Positions 60,301-64,000 of a stretch of 64,000 bases of DNA are shown in pieces (position 1 is the first letter of the stretch; every line of letters begins with the position of its first letter). The stretch spans positions 64,778,573 through 64,842,572 of the forward strand of contig CM034305.1 in NCBI GenBank assembly GCA_019925795.1, read 5' to 3'. The position numbers were made by a program, and so were the translations under genes. The notes under the pieces were generated by a model. The model saw only the letters and a list, made by a program, of their open reading frames with translations. It did no database searches and was not told where the DNA came from. The DNA comes from Dendrobium chrysotoxum (Eukaryota; Streptophyta; Magnoliopsida; Asparagales; Orchidaceae).

Positions 60301-61405
60301 AGAAAATAGAAAGGGCTAAATGTTTACTTGATTGATGTTAATGTTAGTACAAACATGATATATGAATGCAAAAAAATAGAATTATAAGGAAACTACAATA
60401 AAGAAGAATATCTTTCATAACGAGGATATATTACACAAATTAATATTGTAAAATTCAAATAAATATTAAGCATATATGATAATATTAATATAATAACCTA
60501 ATAATTCTAATAACCTCCCATAAACTCACAATGCTACAACAAGGAGCATGGAGAGTTTGTATAGTGCATGAGATCCAAGCCAACAACTATTTACAACTTT
60601 TTGAAATGTTATCCGGGAAAATTGAGAGCAATTGAGAGATTGATATTGAGCTAACCTTTATCGAGACTCGAGGTGATGGAATCATCATGAGACATAGGAT
60701 CCTCACAAGATCTTCAAATAATCCTTAAGGGATCTTCATAGGATCCTCATGGGATTATTGAACATGAAAGCAAGACAAATCATAGTTTATTGAACCAAGA
60801 CAAGTCTAAGGCAAAGCCTTTAATCAATCAGAGACATAAAAACTAGGAGATCCAAAGGCGTTATGTGCTAGTGAGAGTAGTAGCTTGGTAGTGGGTGAAG
60901 AAAAAATCCTCAACTAAATGTAGATTGAACAACAGATAAAAAAAAATCGCCCAAGGTCAGGCGAGAGAAATCTTGGGCAAGTGGGCGGGTTGTCGAGAAG
61001 AAGTCTCGAGTTTGTTAGACGAATATCACTCAATCTCACAATAACATTATTGGGCTTTATGTAAGTTGGGGATTATGTGGTCGACAATGGGACCGACTAG
61101 AGAAACTCTTGTTCTTGCTACTTCATTGTTGGGTTTGTCGATGCCTAGCGCAAGCATGCATAATTGAGGGCGATCTCAAGGGATTCTACGAGCAATGCAA
61201 AGTAGAGCACAATCCCTGGGATAGCAAGGCATTGATGAGGGAAAGTGAATATTGGACAAACACGCTTGCGATATAATAGCGAGCGAGTGGGATTTTGCAT
61301 GAGCGTGAGGCAGTAGCGTAAATGAGTGATCGTTGAAGGATTTGATATTTGTGTCAGTTCCACACTAAATCTTCATAGAGGTGGAGGCGAAGACAAAGAA
61401 ACTAG
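60301..61405. other. Non-coding DNA, nothing firm
   Basis: No gene is seen. GATCCTCAC/AGATCTTCA phrases repeat at 60695-60760. On the minus strand GAGTTTATGGGAGGTTATTAG near 60520 looks like another copia purine tract and LTR start. From 60860 the base composition is less AT-rich but no domain is recognisable. Confidence 0.35.
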
Positions 61406-61745
61406 TGTGATAGGAAACAAGTGCAGAAATTGATGGCTGAAATTGAAATTTCAATAATATAGAACCGGAGATCGAGAATAATCTTGCGGCCAAAACATCT
61501 AAATAGCCTTTAGATTGATGAAATACAGAAGAAGACAAACAAGATACAGTGAATCTTCTATTAGAGCGGAAGAACCAGCTCTCCCAAATCTCTAGACATC
61601 GCTAGAGCCCAAACAAGAACTAAGAACCAAATTTTTTTAGCAAAAACAGAGATGAAAACCTAACCTTAGCCACCAAAACATACTTAAGCATATAATAATT
61701 AGATAAATCCCAAAACAACTCATTTTATTTGAATTTTCTCTTTTA
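61406..61745 (-). repeat. Probable 3' LTR of the chromovirus
   Basis: On the minus strand a purine tract (AATTAAGGGGAATTAAGGGG) is followed by about 340 bases ending TTTCCTATCACA, as in LTRs of this group. The expected TG start is not clear and the partner LTR lies outside the window. Confidence 0.45.
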
Positions 61746-62506
61746 AATTCCCCTTAATTCCCCTTAATTAAGCTTGTGGACGCCACTATCAAGGGGCGAC
61801 AGAGATGGGGGCGGAACTTCCCCTGTTCCGCCTCCTGTAAATCTGGACCAATCCTGGTTGGACCGGTCTATCAATACTCCTCTCTCAAAGAGCCACATTG
61901 TCCTCAAGGTGGAATGAGGGAAACTGATGCATCACCCTCTCATATGACTCCCAAGTGGCATCATAGTCAGACAAGTTCTTCCACTTAATCAACACTTCCT
62001 TGGGCTCTCCCTCTCCCTGACATCCCTCTTTAGGCTCCAATAGTTCCAAAACCACCACCAGATCTTGTGTCAGCATCCGTGGTAATTCTGAACTAGCTGC
62101 ATGATCCCTCACAACTCTTCTCAACTGTGATACGTGGAACACTTGGTGTATGGAAGCAGTCAGAGGTAACTTCAAGCGATAAGCCACTGTTCCAATTCTC
62201 TCCAATACCTCATAAGAGCCAAAGTACCTCGGGTCTAGCTTCTCATTCCTTTTGTTGGCTACTATTCTCTGTCTGTAGGATCACAGCTTTAAGAATACCC
62301 TATCCCCAATGGCAAACTTAATATTTTTCCTATGTCCATCCAACTGTTTCTTTATAATTTGATAAGCCCTCAGCAGATATCTTTTTAACTCCTCCAGCAC
62401 CTTATCCCTTTCCTCCAAGTATCACTCTAATGAAGATATTAGTGTGCGACTCTGCCCAAATATACCAAGTGGGGAGAGTCTCTTCCGTACAACACCTTAA
62501 AGGGAA
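61746..62506 (-). pseudogene. Chromovirus integrase C-terminus and chromodomain
   Basis: The frame 62205-61885 reads ERIGTVAYRLKLP, HQVFHVSQLRR (the GPY/F-type integrase end) and then the chromodomain EVLIKWKNLSDYDATWESYE with QFPSFHLEDNVAL. The aromatic and charged residues of a chromodomain (W-K, ATWE) are present. The chromodomain is thought to steer insertion towards marked chromatin. Upstream text to 62506 continues integrase with stops. Confidence 0.82.
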
Positions 62507-63058
62507 TCATCTGGGAGGCCAAGTGGTATGAAGTGTTGTACTAGTATTCTGCCCCAAGCTAGCTACTTGGTTCATACCCCTAGCTATTTTTGAAGCAAAA
62601 CATCGCAGGTATGTCTCCAAGCTTCTGTTCATCACTTCTGTCTGCACATCTTTCTGGGAGTGGTAAGTGGTGCTCCTCTTTAGCATTATCCCTTGTAGCT
62701 TGAACAACTCCCTCCAAAAATGATTAAGGAATACCTTATATCTATCAGATACTATAGATTCCGATATCCCATATAGCCTGACCACCTCCCTGATGAATGC
62801 AGCCGCTACTGTCACTGTTGTATAAGAGTGTTGTAGGGGGATGAAGTGAGTGTACTTGCTCAATTTGTCAACTACCACCAGAATCACTATTAACCATTCA
62901 GAGCAAGGTAACCCATCAATAAAGTTCATGGTGACCTCCTCCCACACTCTGTTCGATAGAGCTAGGGGTTGAAGTAATCCCCCAGGAGCCATGGTCATGT
63001 ACTTGTTCCGCTGGCACACCTCACATCGAGCCACCATCTCTTCCACATCCTTATGCAT
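62507..63058 (-). pseudogene. Chromovirus integrase core
   Basis: The frame starts MHKDVEEMVARCEVCQRNK (second half of the zinc-binding HHCC), then NFIDGLPCS, VVVDKLSKYTHFIPL, a SDRYKVF block (relatives have SDRDKVF; the catalytic Asp of SD is kept) and TYHSQKDVQTEVMNRSLE, where the catalytic Glu is kept. It shifts frame after RCFA. Its job would be insertion of the DNA copy. Confidence 0.85.
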
Positions 63059-64000
63059 CCCCTTTCAATATAGCTCTGTTCCCAGTCTCCTGTATGTCTT
63101 CTGCACACCCGAGTTACCTCCAACTACGCTCCCGTGGAACTCTTTCAGCAGCTGTGGGATATGAACTAAGGTCCGAGGCATGACAAACCTCCCCTGGTAG
63201 TCTCTCCCCCTCTGGAGAGTAGCCCGGGTGACTATTCTCTTCCTTCAGAAGATCTGCTCTAATTTTTCCCAACTCATCATCCTGCATACTCTCCTCTTTG
63301 ATAGCTCCCCAATCCAACATCAATGGTATCAACATAGCCAACTCTTGGAGCTCTCCCATACATCTGGACAAGACATACACGCCTTGTTCTCCAATCCTAG
63401 CGTATAATGAATCTTGAAATCATAGCCTAATAGCTTTGTTAAACCTCTCTGATGCTCCTCTGTCACCATTCTCTGCTCCAAAAGAAACTACAAGCTCCTC
63501 TGGTCCGTCTTGACAATGAAATGTCAACCTAACAAGTATGGTTGCCACTTCTGAATGGCTAACATAATTACCATCAATTCCCTCTCATAGACTGATTTCA
63601 ATCTTGCTCTGGCTGTTAACATTTTGTTGAAGCAGGCTATGGGTCTGTGATTCTGCATGAGCACGGCCCCCAACCCATATCCTGATGCATTCGTCTCCAC
63701 CACAAAAACTGACTGAAATTCGATAGGGCCAAAATTGGTACTATGGTCATGGCTTTCTTTAATCTCTCAAAGTCCTGTGTAGCTGTCTCCCCCCATAAGA
63801 AGTTATCCTTCTTTAGTTGCTCTATTAACAGCTAGGCTATAGTGCTGTATCTTCTCACAAATTTCTTGTAGTGTCCCGTCAAACCTAGGAAGCCCCTCAG
63901 CTTTCCCACCCCCTCCTGAGAGACCACGTGCCCCAAGTACTCCACACTGGCCTATGCAAAGCATCAGTTCTTCAGATTGGCCCAAAATTGATGCTTCTGT
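63059..64000 (-). pseudogene. Chromovirus reverse transcriptase end and RNase H
   Basis: Pieces on the minus strand from the right edge: LRGFLGLTGHYKKFVRRYS (RT connection), FLWGETATQDFERLKKAMT, then RNase H text FVVETNASGYGLGAVLMQ (the DAS motif has become NAS), NHRPIACFNK and KTDQRSL. Several stops and shifts interrupt the frame. The RT catalytic YxDD would lie beyond the window. Confidence 0.82.

Larger units (their letters stand above)
61406..64000 (-). mobile_element. Chromovirus (Ty3/gypsy), 3' part, runs off window
   Basis: Minus-strand element: RT/RNase H enters from the right edge, followed leftwards by integrase, a chromodomain and a probable 3' LTR. A chromodomain after integrase is diagnostic of chromoviruses; the short LTR and PSFHLED phrase fit the Reina-type groups. 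Frames are broken throughout. Confidence 0.8.

Overview
The window is plant nuclear DNA. It is AT-rich, dominated by LTR retrotransposons, and holds one clear host gene piece: the first coding exon of a chloroplast TatA/Tha4 subunit, with a transit peptide and a plant-type splice donor. The Tha4 sequence and the repeat types (Tat/Ogre and chromovirus Ty3/gypsy, Ty1/copia relics, long TA microsatellites) fit an angiosperm, perhaps a non-grass monocot. Species cannot be read from the sequence alone.

Layout. 1-5.6 kb: an unrecognised GC3-rich reading frame (731-1030), a retroelement-like promoter with a textbook heat-shock element (2368-2385), the THA4 exon on the minus strand (4740-5063), and a small gypsy reverse-transcriptase relic (5388-5583). 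5.6-19.5 kb: old decayed LTR material, including two head-to-head LTRs that form a 3.8-kb inverted repeat (8205-12006), and a stripped chromovirus derivative with two LTRs, a tRNA-Met-type primer site and only a gag zinc-knuckle scrap inside (13016-17147). 20103-30744: a complete Tat-lineage element (Element 1) on the minus strand with AGAAT target duplications. It carries an intron-containing gene of opposite polarity between pol and the 3' LTR, with its own TATA box. 30.7-35.7 kb: AT-rich old repeat sequence.

35740-56467: a complete Ogre-like element (Element 3) on the plus strand, 20.7 kb, with TTGGG target duplications, 4.8-kb LTRs, an extra ORF1 upstream of gag, gag-pro-RT-RH-aRH-INT, and a 3' untranslated region made of two unusual repeat arrays. 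One is a row of about twelve short palindromes; the other is a tandem array with units of 74 to 109 bp. Its 3' LTR was hit by a second copy of the Element 1 family (Element 2, 52779-55522), which then lost its 3' half together with 1.7 kb of host LTR. The deletion was sealed with a 15-bp filler that looks copied from nearby sequence.

56.5-64 kb: the flank of the Ogre-like insertion, a 459-bp tandem duplication next to a possible 5'-UTR exon (57308-58495), a Ty1/copia RNase H and LTR relic, and a minus-strand chromovirus that runs off the right edge (61406-64000).

Insertion order from the nesting: older repeat DNA, then the Ogre-like element, then Element 2 inside its 3' LTR, then the deletion. 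No tRNA, rRNA, CRISPR or prokaryotic feature was seen. All element reading frames carry stops, so nothing here looks able to move by itself. Coordinates of decayed parts are approximate; target duplications, primer sites and LTR ends of Elements 1 and 3 were read base by base.
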